Part shown: positions 42,626 to 50,365 of the stretch, one piece after another
How the letters are laid out: each line of letters opens with the position of its first letter
How positions within the stretch are numbered: position 1 is the stretch's first letter
Source: Streptomyces viridochromogenes
GTDB taxonomy: Bacteria; Actinomycetota; Actinomycetes; Streptomycetales; Streptomycetaceae
DNA: 64,000 nucleotides
Assembly (NCBI RefSeq): GCF_001270495.1
Contig: NZ_LGUR01000184.1
Coordinates: forward strand, 53,203-117,202
Direction: 5' to 3'
Translations under genes and position numbers: made by a program
Notes under the pieces: generated by a model
Told to the model about the DNA's origin: nothing
Seen by the model: only the letters and a program-made list of their open reading frames with translations
Database searches by the model: none

Positions 42626-43518
42626 CCCTTCACCGCCCCCGCGCTGAAGCCCGTGATCAGCCACTTCTGGATGAAGGCGAAGACGATCACGACGGGTACG
42701 GCCGCGATGATGCCGCCCGCGGCGAGCGCGCCCAGGTCGACGCTGTCCGCGCCCATCAGGGTGTTGAGGCCGACCGGGATGGTCTGCTTCTCCGGGTTGT
42801 TGAGGAACATCAGGGCGAACAGGAAGTGGTTCCAGGAGTGCACGAAGGCGAAGGAACCGACGGCGATCAGACCGGGGCGCAGAAGCGGCAGGACGACGAT
42901 CCTGAAGGCCGTCATCCGGTTGCAGCCGTCGACCCAGGCCGCCTCCTCCAGGGAGTAGGGCACGTTCTTGATGAAGTTGCTGATCAGGATCATCGACAGC
43001 GGCAACTGGAAGACCGTCTCCGCGATGATGACGCTGCCCAGCGAGTTGATCATCTGCAGCTCGGCGAAGGTCTCGAACAGCGGCACCAGGAGCAGCGCGC
43101 CCGGCACGAACTGGGAGCACAGCAGGGCGAGCATGAAGGCGCGCTTGATCTTGAAGTTGAAGCGCGCGAGGGCGTAGCCGCCGGCCAGGGCGACGAGGGT
43201 CGTCATCAGCAGGGTGGCGATGCCGACCAGGACACTGTTCTGGAAGTACGTGCCGAAGCTCCGCTCCGTCCAGACCTTCTCGAAGTGGTCGAAGGTGATC
43301 GGCCAGGGCACGAGCGAGGTGGAGCCGGCCGGGCGCAGGGAGAAGAGCAGGATCCAGTAGAAGGGGATCAGGGTGAAGACCAGGTAGATCGACAGCGGCA
43401 GGTAGATCTGCCAGCGGGGGGCCTCGTCCCAGGACCGGTTCTTCTTCGTCGGGCGCGGCGGTTCGGGTGCGGCGCGCAGGGGCGCGGGCGCGGTCTTGGT
43501 GGCTTCCTTCACGCTCAC
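42622..43518 (-). CDS. Carbohydrate ABC importer permease, MalG type
   Basis: The 298-residue protein has six membrane segments and the CUT1 permease EAA loop EAAWVDGCNRMTAFRIVVLP. N-terminal residues before YLPLSIYLVFTLIPFYWILL are cytoplasmic and proline-rich. It pairs with the MalF-type permease encoded just upstream (4-bp overlap). The pectin-fragment substrate is inferred from the surrounding lyase and esterase genes. Confidence 0.92.
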   Translation of the reverse strand: MSVKEATKTAPAPLRAAPEPPRPTKKNRSWDEAPRWQIYLPLSIYLVFTLIPFYWILLFSLRPAGSTSLVPWPITFDHFEKVWTERSFGTYFQNSVLVGIATLLMTTLVALAGGYALARFNFKIKRAFMLALLCSQFVPGALLLVPLFETFAELQMINSLGSVIIAETVFQLPLSMILISNFIKNVPYSLEEAAWVDGCNRMTAFRIVVLPLLRPGLIAVGSFAFVHSWNHFLFALMFLNNPEKQTIPVGLNTLMGADSVDLGALAAGGIIAAVPVVIVFAFIQKWLITGFSAGAVKG

Positions 43519-44450
43519 TTGTCCTCACCTCCGAACTTGCTCAGCCGCAGATAGACCATCGAGCAGAAGAGCAGGATCACGAACGCGACCGTGGTCAGGG
43601 CGGACGCGTAACCGAAGTTGTGCGCGTCGACGCTGGTGTTGGCGATGTAGAGCGGCAGGGTCATGGTCTCCCCCGCCGGTCCGCCGCCGGTCAGTGTGTA
43701 GAGCAGGTCGACGTTGTTGAACTCCCACACCGCGCGCAGCAGCGTGGACAGGACGATGGCGTCCTTCAGATGGGGCAGCGTGATGTGCCAGAACTGCTTG
43801 ATCCGGCTGGCCCCGTCGACCTCGGCGGCCTCGTACAGGTCCTTCGAGACGGACTGGAGGTCGGCGAGGATGAGGATCGCGAAGAAGGGCACCCCGCGCC
43901 ACAGGTCGGCGACGATCGCCGCCGGGAACACGGTGGAGGTGTCCGACAGCCAGCTGGTGCCGTAGGAGCCGATGCCGACGTCGGCGAGGTAACGGGTGAT
44001 ACCGGTCTGGGAGTTGTAGAGCAGCACCCAGATCGCCGAGGTCAGCACGCCGGAGACGGCCCAGGGGGAGAAGACGAGAGCCCGGCCGAGCGCCCGTCCC
44101 GCGAACGTCTGGTTGACGATCAGCGCGAGCGCGAGCCCGAACAGCAGCTGGAGTCCTACCTCGACGAACACCCACTTGGCGCTGAAGACCAGCGTGTCCC
44201 AGAACAGCGGGTCGTCGGTGAAGGCGTGGACGAAGTTGTCGAGGCCCGCGAAGCCGTTCCGCCACGGTTTGGTGGGGTTGTACTCCTGCAGGCTGTAGTA
44301 GAAGACGCTGATCACCGGGTAGGCGATGAAGCCCAGCATGAGCAGTGCCGCCGGGGCGATCAGCAGATAAGGGAGCCTGCGCGGCGTGGCGGAGGCACGG
44401 CGTCGCCGGGGTGGCGCGGGCGGTTTCGCCACGGCTGCGGCTTGGGCCAT
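43515..44450 (-). CDS. Carbohydrate ABC importer permease, MalF type
   Basis: The 311-residue protein has about six membrane segments and the EAA loop EAAEVDGASRIKQFWHITLP of CUT1 permeases. ATG at 44450 follows CGGAGA. It is the first gene of the 44450-34352 pectin operon (permeases, PL1, oxidoreductase, PmoA-like, GH43, PL1-CE8, solute-binding protein). A LacI-type operator at 44491-44504 lies 41 bp upstream. No ATPase gene accompanies it, so a shared ATPase of the MsiK kind is expected. Confidence 0.92.
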   Translation of the reverse strand: MAQAAAVAKPPAPPRRRRASATPRRLPYLLIAPAALLMLGFIAYPVISVFYYSLQEYNPTKPWRNGFAGLDNFVHAFTDDPLFWDTLVFSAKWVFVEVGLQLLFGLALALIVNQTFAGRALGRALVFSPWAVSGVLTSAIWVLLYNSQTGITRYLADVGIGSYGTSWLSDTSTVFPAAIVADLWRGVPFFAILILADLQSVSKDLYEAAEVDGASRIKQFWHITLPHLKDAIVLSTLLRAVWEFNNVDLLYTLTGGGPAGETMTLPLYIANTSVDAHNFGYASALTTVAFVILLFCSMVYLRLSKFGGEDK

Positions 44451-44490
44451 GACAGGGTCTCCGATCTCGGTACGTCGTGCGAGGTCGTAC

Positions 44491-44504
44491 AGGAAGCGCT
44501 TTCT
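44491..44504. promoter_or_regulatory. LacI-type operator upstream of the importer operon
   Basis: AGGAAGCGCTTTCT is a near-perfect palindrome (one mismatched pair) with the central CG and AAGCGCTT core typical of LacI-family operators. It is 41 bp upstream of the first permease gene. The regulator is not in the window. Confidence 0.55.
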
Positions 44505-44565
44505 CGATATGCGGAGGTCGGCCCCGGTCACGCGGAACGGGGTGCCTCTTGCTGTTGTGCGGCGG

Positions 44566-44632
44566 CTGCGGGTGCGTTGCGGTTTGTCGCGCCCCGCGAC
44601 GGAGTCGCAGATTGGTACAGCCCCGCGCCCCT
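44566..44632 (+). repeat. Dispersed intergenic repeat, copy with covarying hairpin
   Basis: A CTGCGGGTGCGTTGCGGTTT segment is followed by GTCGCGC, a hairpin GCGAC-GGA-GTCGC (44596-44608) and TACAGCCCCGCGCCCCT. The order matches the copy at 5820-5890, whose hairpin is TGCGGC-GGA-GCCGCA. The hairpin is kept by a compensating base change. It lies downstream of the dehydratase gene. Confidence 0.7.
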
Positions 44633-44644
44633 GGGTGGGGCCGG

Positions 44645-46390
44645 TCAACCGGCGTAGGGGTCTGGGGCCTTGCCTGGTCTTGCCAGGAACTCGAAGTCGC
44701 AGCCTGTGTCGGCCTGGGTGATCTGGTCGTTGTAGAGGGCGCCGTAGCCGCGCTCGTAGCGGGTGGACGGTGGGGTCCACTCCGCCCTTCTGCGCTCCAA
44801 CTCGTCGTCGTCCACATTGAGTTGGAGGATGCGAGCTTCGACGTCCAGGGTGATCGTGTCCCCGGTGCGTACGAGGGCCAGCGGTCCGCCGACGTACGAC
44901 TCGGGCGCGATGTGCAGCACGCACGCGCCGTAACTGGTGCCGCTCATCCGGGCGTCGGAGATCCGCACCATGTCCCGTACCCCCTGCTTCAGCAGATGGT
45001 CGGGGATCGGCAGCATGCCGTACTCGGGCATGCCCGGGCCGCCCTTGGGCCCGGCGTTGCGCAGCACGAGCACGCTGTCGGCGGTGATGCCGAGCGACGG
45101 GTCGTTGATGGTCCGCTGCATCGTCTTGTAGTCGTCGAAGACGACGGCGGAACCGGTGTGCTTGAGCAGGCGCCGCTCGGCCGAGATGTGCTTGATGACG
45201 GCGCCGTCGGGGCAGAGGTTGCCGCGCAGCACGGCGACCCCGCCCTCGTCGGCGACCGGGTTCTCGCGGGTGCGGATGACGTCGTCGTTGTGGACGACGG
45301 CGCCCTGGAGCTGCTCCCGCAGGGTGCCGTTGACGGTCGGCCGGTCCAGGTGGAGCAGGTCGGTGATCCGCGAGAGGAAGGCGGGCAGGCCGCCGGCGAA
45401 GTGGAAGTCCTCCATGAGGTACGTCCGTCCGCCGGGCCGCACGTTGGCCAGTACCGGGACCGTGCGGGCGATGCGGTCGAAGTCGTCGAGGGTGAGCGGC
45501 ACTCGGCAGCGTCCCGCCATCGCGATCAGATGGATGACCGCGTTGGTGGAGCCGCCGAGCCCGAGCACCGTGGTGACGGCGTCCTCGAAGGCCGCCGGGG
45601 TGAGAATCCCGGACGGCTTGAGCCCGGTCCACGCGAGCTCGACGGCCCGGCGCCCGGAGGCGGCGGCCATGCGCTCGTGCCCGGAGTCGACGGCCGGGAT
45701 CGAGGAGGCACCCGGCAGCGTCATGCCGAGGGCTTCCGCCGCCGCGGTCATCGTGGAGGCGGTACCCATGGTCATGCAGTGACCGGGCGACCGCGCCAAA
45801 CCGCCCTGGAGTTCCCGGAGTTCGCAGTCCGTCAGGTTGCCCGCGCGGTGCTCGTCCCAGTACTTCCACATGTCGGTGCCGGACCCGAGGGTCTCACCGC
45901 GCCAGTGGCCCGGCAGCATCGGCCCCGCGGGCACGAAGACCGACGGTACGTCGGCCGAGGCCGCGCCCATGAGCAGCGCCGGCGTCGACTTGTCGCAGCC
46001 CCCGAGCAGCACCGCCGCGTCGATCGGGTACGACCGCAGCAGCTCCTCCGTCTCCATCGCGAGCAGGTTGCGGTAGAGCATCGGGGTCGGCTTCTGGTAC
46101 GTCTCCGAGACCGTGGCGACCGGGAACTCGAGCGGGAAGCCCCCGGCCTGCCACACCCCCCGCTTGACCGCCTCGGCACGCTCGCGCAGATGGACGTGGC
46201 AGGGGTTGATGTCGGACCAGGTGTTGAGGACGGCGATCACCGGACGGCCCCGGTACTCCTCCGCCTCGTAACCGAGCTGGCGCATGCGGGCGTTGTGCGA
46301 CCAGGTGCGCAGCTGCCCCTCGGTGCCGTACCACTGGTGGCTTCTGAGCTCTTCGGGACGCTTCCTTCCGGTGCTCTTCTCGCTGGTCAT
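44645..46390 (-). CDS. IlvD/Edd-family sugar-acid dehydratase
   Basis: The 581-residue protein belongs to the IlvD/Edd dehydratases (Fe-S and Mg-dependent). Fe-S-type Cys residues are in NTWSDINPCHVH, GGCDKSTPALLMG and SPGHCMTMGTAS, and the C-terminal signature is RISDARMSGTSYGACVLHIA. Length and context favour the branch acting on pentonates or hexonates (for example arabinonate, xylonate or galactonate) rather than branched-chain amino-acid synthesis. It would give a 2-keto-3-deoxy acid for the lyase encoded just upstream, whose stop overlaps its start. The pair is under a GntR gene. Confidence 0.82.
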   Translation of the reverse strand: MTSEKSTGRKRPEELRSHQWYGTEGQLRTWSHNARMRQLGYEAEEYRGRPVIAVLNTWSDINPCHVHLRERAEAVKRGVWQAGGFPLEFPVATVSETYQKPTPMLYRNLLAMETEELLRSYPIDAAVLLGGCDKSTPALLMGAASADVPSVFVPAGPMLPGHWRGETLGSGTDMWKYWDEHRAGNLTDCELRELQGGLARSPGHCMTMGTASTMTAAAEALGMTLPGASSIPAVDSGHERMAAASGRRAVELAWTGLKPSGILTPAAFEDAVTTVLGLGGSTNAVIHLIAMAGRCRVPLTLDDFDRIARTVPVLANVRPGGRTYLMEDFHFAGGLPAFLSRITDLLHLDRPTVNGTLREQLQGAVVHNDDVIRTRENPVADEGGVAVLRGNLCPDGAVIKHISAERRLLKHTGSAVVFDDYKTMQRTINDPSLGITADSVLVLRNAGPKGGPGMPEYGMLPIPDHLLKQGVRDMVRISDARMSGTSYGACVLHIAPESYVGGPLALVRTGDTITLDVEARILQLNVDDDELERRRAEWTPPSTRYERGYGALYNDQITQADTGCDFEFLARPGKAPDPYAG

Positions 46391-47298
46391 ATCGACCACC
46401 CGGCGGCTATGGCGGCGACTTCGGCGCGCTCGTCCTCGGGCAGGTGCCGGCTCGGCGGGCGGACGTCGCGACGGCACAGGCCGAGGGAGGCGAGGGCCTC
46501 CTTGACGACGGTGACGTTGTTGGCGGAGCCGTTCGCGGCGCGCAGTTCCTCGAAGCGGCGGATCTGCTCCCAGACCTTCATGGCGGCCGGGTAGTCACCG
46601 GATCGAAGCGCTTCGATCATGTTCAGCGAAACGGACGGGGCGACGTTCACGAGTCCGGAGGTGAAGCCGGTGGCACCCGCGGAGAAGTACGAGGGGGCGT
46701 ACGGCTCGGCGAGCCCGGCGACCCACACGAAGCGGTCGAACCCCGCGTCACGCGCGAAGGCGGCGAACTTGGCGGCGTCCGGGACGGCGTACTTCACGCC
46801 GATGACGTTCGGGCAGTCGTCGGCGAGTTCGGCCAGGCGCGCGCCGCCGAGCTGGGCGTTGCGGATGTAGGGGACGACGCCGAGCTCGGGCACGGCTTCG
46901 GCGATGGCGCGGTGGTAGTCGACCCAGCCGCTCTGGGAGACGTACGGATGGACGGGCTGGTGGACCATCACCATCTGGGCGCCGAGCTCGCGGGCGTGCC
47001 GGGCGGAGGCGATGGCGGTGGGCACGTCGTGGCCGACGCCGACGAGGATGGCGGCATCGCGGCCGCGGGTCTCGTCGATCGTCAGCTCGGTGACGAGACG
47101 GCGCTCTTCGGGGGTGAGGGCGTAGAACTCGCCGGTGTTGCCGTTGGGGGTGAGGGTGGTGATGCCCCCGTCGAGCAGCCGACGCAGCAGGGCCCGGTGG
47201 GCGTCCTGGTCGACGCGGCCGTCCTCGGCGAACGGGGTCACCGGGATCGCCACCACGTCGGCCAGGGCCGTCCGCTGGCTCTCGAACGACGTGGTCAT
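46387..47298 (-). CDS. DHDPS-family lyase/dehydratase
   Basis: The 303-residue protein is a class I-aldolase-like TIM barrel of the dihydrodipicolinate synthase/N-acetylneuraminate lyase family: ITTLTPNGNTGEFYALTPEE has the substrate-binding threonines, and the Schiff-base Lys is in NVIGVKYAVPDA. It probably takes 2-keto-3-deoxy sugar acids, either splitting or dehydrating them. It overlaps the dehydratase gene downstream and the GntR gene upstream by 4 bp each, so the three are one operon. A perfect GATCGAAGCGCTTCGATC palindrome lies inside it (46601-46618). Confidence 0.82.
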   Translation of the reverse strand: MTTSFESQRTALADVVAIPVTPFAEDGRVDQDAHRALLRRLLDGGITTLTPNGNTGEFYALTPEERRLVTELTIDETRGRDAAILVGVGHDVPTAIASARHARELGAQMVMVHQPVHPYVSQSGWVDYHRAIAEAVPELGVVPYIRNAQLGGARLAELADDCPNVIGVKYAVPDAAKFAAFARDAGFDRFVWVAGLAEPYAPSYFSAGATGFTSGLVNVAPSVSLNMIEALRSGDYPAAMKVWEQIRRFEELRAANGSANNVTVVKEALASLGLCRRDVRPPSRHLPEDERAEVAAIAAGWSI

Positions 47299-47963
47299 GC
47301 CGGACCGTCCTCTCCCTGGGCCTCGACCTCCACGTCGGGGAAGGCCCGTTGCACGAACGACGCGATGTGGGCGTGCAGGGCGCGCGCGGCGCCGTCCGCG
47401 TCCCCCTCCAGCGCGAGCCGCAGGATCTCCCGGTGCTCGCCGGCCTCCCGTTCCCAGGAGGGCGAGGCGGCCCAGGCGACAGCCGAGACGAGGGCGGCCT
47501 GGTCGCGGACCTCGTCGAGCATCCGGCCGAGCAGCGGGTTGCCGCACGGCAGATAGAGGGCGCGGTGGAACTCCCGGTTGGCGAGGGAGCGTTCGGCGGT
47601 GTCGCCGGCCGCGTCGGCGCGGGTCAGCGCGTCACGGGCGGCGTCGAGGGAGGCGCCACGTCTGACGGCCCGCTTCAGCGCCTCGGGTTCGAGGAGCAGC
47701 CGCACGTCGTAGACCTCGCGCGCCATGTCCGCGTCCACCATGCGCACCGTGACGCCCTTGTACTGGCTCATCACGACCAGCCCGGTCCCGGCCAGCGTCT
47801 TGAGCGCCTCGCGGACGGGGGTCTTCGACACCCCGAACTGCGCGGCGAGCTCGGTCTCGACCAGGGCCTGACCGGGCGTCAACTGCCCGGTGAGGATGCG
47901 GCGTTTGATCTCCTCCAGCACGTACTGCGTGCGCGAGGGGATCGGCGTGGGCACAGAGGTCAT
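47295..47963 (-). CDS. GntR-family regulator (FadR type)
   Basis: The 222-residue protein has an N-terminal winged helix (YVLEEIKRRILTGQLTPGQA, then AAQFGVSKTPVREALKTL) and a helical FCD effector domain (VYDVRLLLEPEALKRAV, ANREFHRALY, EHREILRLALEGD). It is the first gene of the operon with the dehydratase and the lyase and probably controls it in response to a sugar acid. Palindromes upstream (48023-48045) are candidate operators. Confidence 0.88.
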   Translation of the reverse strand: MTSVPTPIPSRTQYVLEEIKRRILTGQLTPGQALVETELAAQFGVSKTPVREALKTLAGTGLVVMSQYKGVTVRMVDADMAREVYDVRLLLEPEALKRAVRRGASLDAARDALTRADAAGDTAERSLANREFHRALYLPCGNPLLGRMLDEVRDQAALVSAVAWAASPSWEREAGEHREILRLALEGDADGAARALHAHIASFVQRAFPDVEVEAQGEDGPA

Positions 47964-48022
47964 GCGCGCCTCTCGGATCTTCGCGGGATGGCTCTCGCGT
48001 ATGGGATCTCACGTATCGCGTC

Positions 48023-48045
48023 TCATATATGACGTACGAAGTACG
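48023..48045. promoter_or_regulatory. Two palindromes upstream of the GntR operon
   Basis: TCATATATGA (48023-48032) and CGTAC-GAA-GTACG (48033-48045) are perfect palindromes, adjacent to each other and 60-82 bp upstream of the GntR start. The DNA is AT-richer than around it. They are likely operators of the GntR protein. Confidence 0.5.
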
Positions 48046-48111
48046 ACGCGATGAAGGTAAGAGGAGCCGCATGTTTCGTCAATGCTTCTTACAAAGGAAG
48101 TTGAGGTTGCC

Positions 48112-48876
48112 TCAGAGACTCAGCACCTGACCTTCCCGCGCGGTGAGGGTGGGCCCGCCGAAGGTCGCGGCGGCGCGTACGGTCGCCTCCTCCGGGGTGA
48201 GCGTGGGCCCGACGTGCGTGACGACGAGTTGCCGCGCACCCGCCCGGCGGGCGGCGATTCCGGCGTCCTCGGGCGTCAGGTGGACCTGTTCGCCATCGCG
48301 ATGCGCGTCGATGTCGGCCTCGCACAGGAACAGGTCGGCGTCGCGGGCGAGTTCGGTGAGGGCGGGGCAGGGTCCGCTGTCCCCGGAGTACGCGAGAACG
48401 CGCCCGCCGCTCTCCACCCGCAACCCGTAGGCCTCGACGTCGTGCACGACGGCCCGCGAGGTGAGCAGCAGGTCACCGTGGCGGGCGGAGTGGCCGTCGT
48501 GGAGCGGCCGGAAGTCGAAGACGCCGCTCAGGAAGGAGGTGTCCGCGCGCCCGAAGAACCCGGCGAGTCGCTGTGCGCAGTCGCCCGGCGCATAGACCGG
48601 AATGGGTACGTCCGGAGTGAGCCCGCCATAGGCCAGGCCGTAGACGGCGGCGAGCAGATCGGCGTTGTGATCGGCGTGCAGGTGGGAGATCCAGACCGCG
48701 GAGAGCTCTGCCGGATTCGTATGCCGCTGCAACTCCGCGAAGGTCCCGGTCCCGGCGTCCACCCACACCTCGGCTCCTGCTCCGCGCACCAGATAGCCGG
48801 AGCAGGGGCGGCCGGGGCCGGGGTGCGGGGAGGCGGTTCCGAGGACAGTGACGGCGAGGGTGCGCGTGCTGGACAT
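48112..48876 (-). CDS. MBL-fold metal-dependent hydrolase, RNase Z-like
   Basis: The 254-residue protein is a metallo-beta-lactamase-fold hydrolase with the metal motif SHLHADHNADL and later ligands in LAYSGDSGPCP, FLCEADIDA and VVTHVGPT. The layout is like that of RNase Z and cyclic-nucleotide/lactone-hydrolase relatives, but the substrate is unknown. ATG at 48876 has no ribosome site. A TACGCT six bases upstream fits a -10 of a leaderless transcript. It is separate from the GntR operon. Confidence 0.82.
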   Translation of the reverse strand: MSSTRTLAVTVLGTASPHPGPGRPCSGYLVRGAGAEVWVDAGTGTFAELQRHTNPAELSAVWISHLHADHNADLLAAVYGLAYGGLTPDVPIPVYAPGDCAQRLAGFFGRADTSFLSGVFDFRPLHDGHSARHGDLLLTSRAVVHDVEAYGLRVESGGRVLAYSGDSGPCPALTELARDADLFLCEADIDAHRDGEQVHLTPEDAGIAARRAGARQLVVTHVGPTLTPEEATVRAAATFGGPTLTAREGQVLSL

Positions 48877-48916
48877 GCGGGGAGCGTACGACCCGCTTCC
48901 GGCAGGGGCCCCGGAA

Positions 48917-49501
48917 TCACGGCGTCCAGCCAGGGTCCCGTCCGCTCAGCCCGACCGTCCGGTCGAGCAGTGGCGCGTCGGCGGTGACCGGCACCACGGG
49001 GCCGAAGATGTCGCCCCGGTCGGGGTCGTCGACGGCGGCGAGGAGGAAGTCGTGCGACGCCTGCAACGCGGCGGGGTCGGGGGTGTACTCCTGGCCGGTC
49101 GCGCGGGCCAGGTCCCAGCCGTGGATCACCAGCTCGTCCACGGCCACGGCGACCGCCACCGGGCCCGGCAGGTCCACGCCGCCCGCGCGGGTCATGCCGG
49201 TCCGGGCGCCGGGGTCGCGCCACGCCTCGGCCAGTTCGTCGAGCACCTTGGGCAGCTCCTCGCGCCAGCCCGGCCCGATGTCCGGTACAGCGGCTCCGGG
49301 GCTGGTGTCGGTCGTGGCGCCGAGGTCCTTGCGGGCGGCGTCGCGGAAGGCGACGGTCAGTCCGAGCAGGTGCCCCAGCAGGTTGCGTACCGCCAGGTCC
49401 GGGCAGGGCGTGGACGCCGAGAGCTGGTCGTCGGTGACACCGTCGGCGAGGCGGGCGATGACGCGCGTCTGCGGTCCGAGGTCGGGGGTCGTGTCGGTCA
49501 T
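48917..49501 (-). CDS. TIGR03086-type, mycothiol/maleylpyruvate-isomerase-like metal-binding protein
   Basis: The 194-residue protein belongs to the actinobacterial DinB-like family with a maleylpyruvate isomerase N-terminal-type domain. The start TRVIARLADGVTDDQLSAST continues CPDLAVRNLLGHLLGLTVAF, and the metal-binding His residues are in LLGHLLG and LVIHGWDLARA. The family binds a metal in a four-helix bundle and may use mycothiol. The reaction is unknown. ATG at 49501 follows GAGGAG at 8 bp. Confidence 0.78.
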   Translation of the reverse strand: MTDTTPDLGPQTRVIARLADGVTDDQLSASTPCPDLAVRNLLGHLLGLTVAFRDAARKDLGATTDTSPGAAVPDIGPGWREELPKVLDELAEAWRDPGARTGMTRAGGVDLPGPVAVAVAVDELVIHGWDLARATGQEYTPDPAALQASHDFLLAAVDDPDRGDIFGPVVPVTADAPLLDRTVGLSGRDPGWTP

Positions 49502-49724
49502 GGGCCGGCTCCTCACAGGTCTGTTCCTGAAGGGTGGACCGACGGCGACGGCGAAACTCATCGGTGGCACGGGGGCGAGTGCCGATCCGGGGATCGCGTC
49601 CGCGCCTTCCCGCCCGCGAAGCCCCACGGCGCGATCACCGGGGCGCAGCCTTTCGGGAAGCCAAAACGGCCCGCCGGATAGTCCGACGAACCGTCACCGC
49701 ACTTTCCGTACTCCCCGTCGGATG

Positions 49725-49892
49725 TCAGCCGACCGGCTCCGCCGCAATGGCGGCCGACGTCTCCGCGATCGTCGGCTCTTCGGACGCCACGCCCTCTACG
49801 CCGTCTTCCCGCTGCTTCTTCAACGCGAGTTCCTTGGCCGTCTTTTCCGAGAACAGCCTCATCTCGGCCTCGGTCCGGAGATCGAACACCAT
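49725..49892 (-). CDS. Small protein of 54-55 residues, unknown
   Basis: This short reading frame is preceded by GAAGGAGG. The ATG at 49892 is only 2 bp from that site, so the next codon, GTG at 49889, is the likelier start. The peptide is charged in its first half (LRTEAEMRLFSEKTAKELAL, helix-like), and its second half is Ala/Glu-rich (ASEEPTIAETSAAIAAEPVG). It has no cysteines, no signal and no membrane segment. I do not recognise it. It lies alone in the 860-bp gap between 49502 and 50365, which otherwise holds only a MITE-like element. Confidence 0.5.
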   Translation of the reverse strand: MVFDLRTEAEMRLFSEKTAKELALKKQREDGVEGVASEEPTIAETSAAIAAEPVG

Positions 49893-50126
49893 TGCCTCCT
49901 TCAAGCATTGTCGAGCCGCGGCTCCCTTGACCGCCGCGAGCGCCTCTTTGCCTGAACATTACCTTGAGACCCACTCCCGCGTCACGATCAAATTACGGTT
50001 GCACACAGGGAATTGGCGCACAGTTCACCTCGGACGCACGCCCCCGCACGCCCCGGGGTCGTCGCTGCGCACGACCGGCAGGCGCCATAGAACGCGCCGG
50101 CCGGTGAACGCGCGCTGCGGCCACGA

Positions 50127-50315
50127 CTAGGGGGTGTTTCGAAAGTCCCGTGCGGTGCCCGCGGTGTCCGGTGCGTGCCCTGGGGGTCCCCCCGGCCGAA
50201 GGCTGGGGGAGTGCCGGACGAAGGGTACTGGACGTACTTGGGCCTTTGGCCGGTGCGGCGAGGGTGCGTGCCGGGCGCCGTGGGTGCTGTGCGGGACTTT
50301 CGAAACACCCCCTAG
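50127..50315 (+). mobile_element. MITE-like element with 24-bp perfect terminal inverted repeats
   Basis: The ends are perfect 24-bp inverted repeats (left CTAGGGGGTGTTTCGAAAGT, ending at 50150; right 50292-50315). The outermost CTAG at both ends fits a 4-bp YTAR target duplication of the IS5 kind. The next 31 bp inward (50151-50181 with 50261-50291) also pair, with 12 positions that are all G-T pairs on the top strand. The centre carries the GGGGGTCCCCC-type motif seen in other Streptomyces repeats. No transposase gene is inside. It sits 50 bp before the MFS gene. Confidence 0.8.
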
Positions 50316-50365
50316 GGCACTTCCCTCATCCGGACACCCCCGCCTTAGACCCACGATGGCGTGGC

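Noticed and set aside
44645..46390. Biosynthetic dihydroxy-acid dehydratase (ilvD)
   Set aside because: There are no valine/isoleucine genes near, and the gene overlaps a DHDPS-family lyase and a GntR gene in a sugar locus. The catabolic branch is more likely.
46601..46618. GATCGAAGCGCTTCGATC as a proven operator
   Set aside because: It lies inside the DHDPS-family coding sequence and can be explained by codons for IEALRS. It is only mentioned with the other AAGCGCTT sites.
49558..49974. 138-codon minus-strand frame in the 49.5-50 kb gap
   Set aside because: It is Arg/Gly-rich, has no ribosome site and overlaps the better-supported 55-codon frame in another register.
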